A DNA stretch of 64,000 nucleotides from Pseudothioclava nitratireducens (GTDB lineage: Bacteria > Pseudomonadota > Alphaproteobacteria > Rhodobacterales > Rhodobacteraceae), in assembly GCF_029210495.1 (NCBI RefSeq), contig NZ_JARGDK010000003.1, positions 265,379 through 329,378 of the forward strand, in the 5' to 3' direction. Each line of letters starts with the position of its first letter. Positions within the stretch are counted from its first letter, which is position 1. Below, piece by piece: positions 63,913 to 64,000 of the stretch. The position numbers and the translations under genes are program-made. The notes beneath the pieces were generated by a model that made no database searches, was not told the origin of the DNA, and worked only from the letters and a program-made list of their open reading frames with translations.

Positions 63913-64000
63913 CCTGATCCGCCGGTAGCGTCCGTCAAGGTGGTGTAATTTCCCAGATGGCCTGAGGTCATGATCAGGCGGCTTTCGTGGTTATGCTGAG

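Noticed and set aside
1..64000. CRISPR arrays, insertion sequences or rRNA genes
   Set aside because: No spaced direct-repeat arrays, transposase motifs, terminal inverted repeats or rRNA-like sequence were found on reading both strands.

Overview
The window is chromosomal DNA of an alphaproteobacterium, most likely a member of the Rhodobacterales (Rhodobacteraceae). The support is high G+C, dense ATGA-overlapped operons, the alphaproteobacterial orders hemY / mitofilin-like / hemD facing tsaD-gpsA and hrcA-grpE facing rph-rdgB, and an origin region with hemJ-rho-mnmE-mnmG-rsmG-parA-parB on one side and maf-aroE-coaE-dnaQ on the other. Genus is not resolved. No insertion sequence, prophage or CRISPR array was seen.

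Left end (1-5.25 kb): a stress cluster. It starts with the 3' part of a HisKA_2 sensor kinase. A phospholipase D-like protein, an AI-2E family permease, a DUF3618/holin-like membrane pair and a tiny DUF1328 protein follow. Each of these four transcription units has an exact GGAAC-N16/17-CGTT motif 29-58 bp before its start, the promoter signature of the alphaproteobacterial general stress sigma factor EcfG. 5.27-13.9 kb is a complete heme-uptake locus: hmuR, a small unknown cysteine protein, exbB, exbD, exbD and tonB run left; hmuSTUV run right from a shared regulatory region. 13.96-15.6 kb holds a Zur-like palindrome and a ZevA/ZevB-like pair, probably for zinc.

Middle (15.7-40.4 kb): tRNA-Thr(CGT), hemY, a mitofilin-like gene and hemD, then tsaD-gpsA-yciI-EVE. 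A strong minus-strand terminator implies an unannotated small RNA near 22.2-22.35 kb. Next are a CbiX-type chelatase, a Pho-box-driven pstSCAB-phoU-phoB operon without phoR, a ribokinase-like kinase, malic enzyme, mutS, grpE/hrcA, rph-rdgB-ridA-hemW and a DUF454 gene.

40.4-50.9 kb is the replication and segregation centre. Two perfect parS sites lie inside rsmG and at the start codon of mnmG, beside parAB. A 395-bp gap between hemJ and maf contains a perfect DnaA box, three close variants and an AT-rich tract, and is called as the chromosomal oriC.

Right end (50.9-64 kb): a cell-surface region. It has a serralysin-type RTX metalloprotease, a 900-residue propeller-plus-RTX protein, a capsule-type ABC exporter (kpsE-kpsT-kpsM order) and glycan-assembly or decorating enzymes (two glycosyltransferase genes, a sulfotransferase, a left-handed beta-helix acetyltransferase). 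The last gene may be frameshifted near its 5' end.
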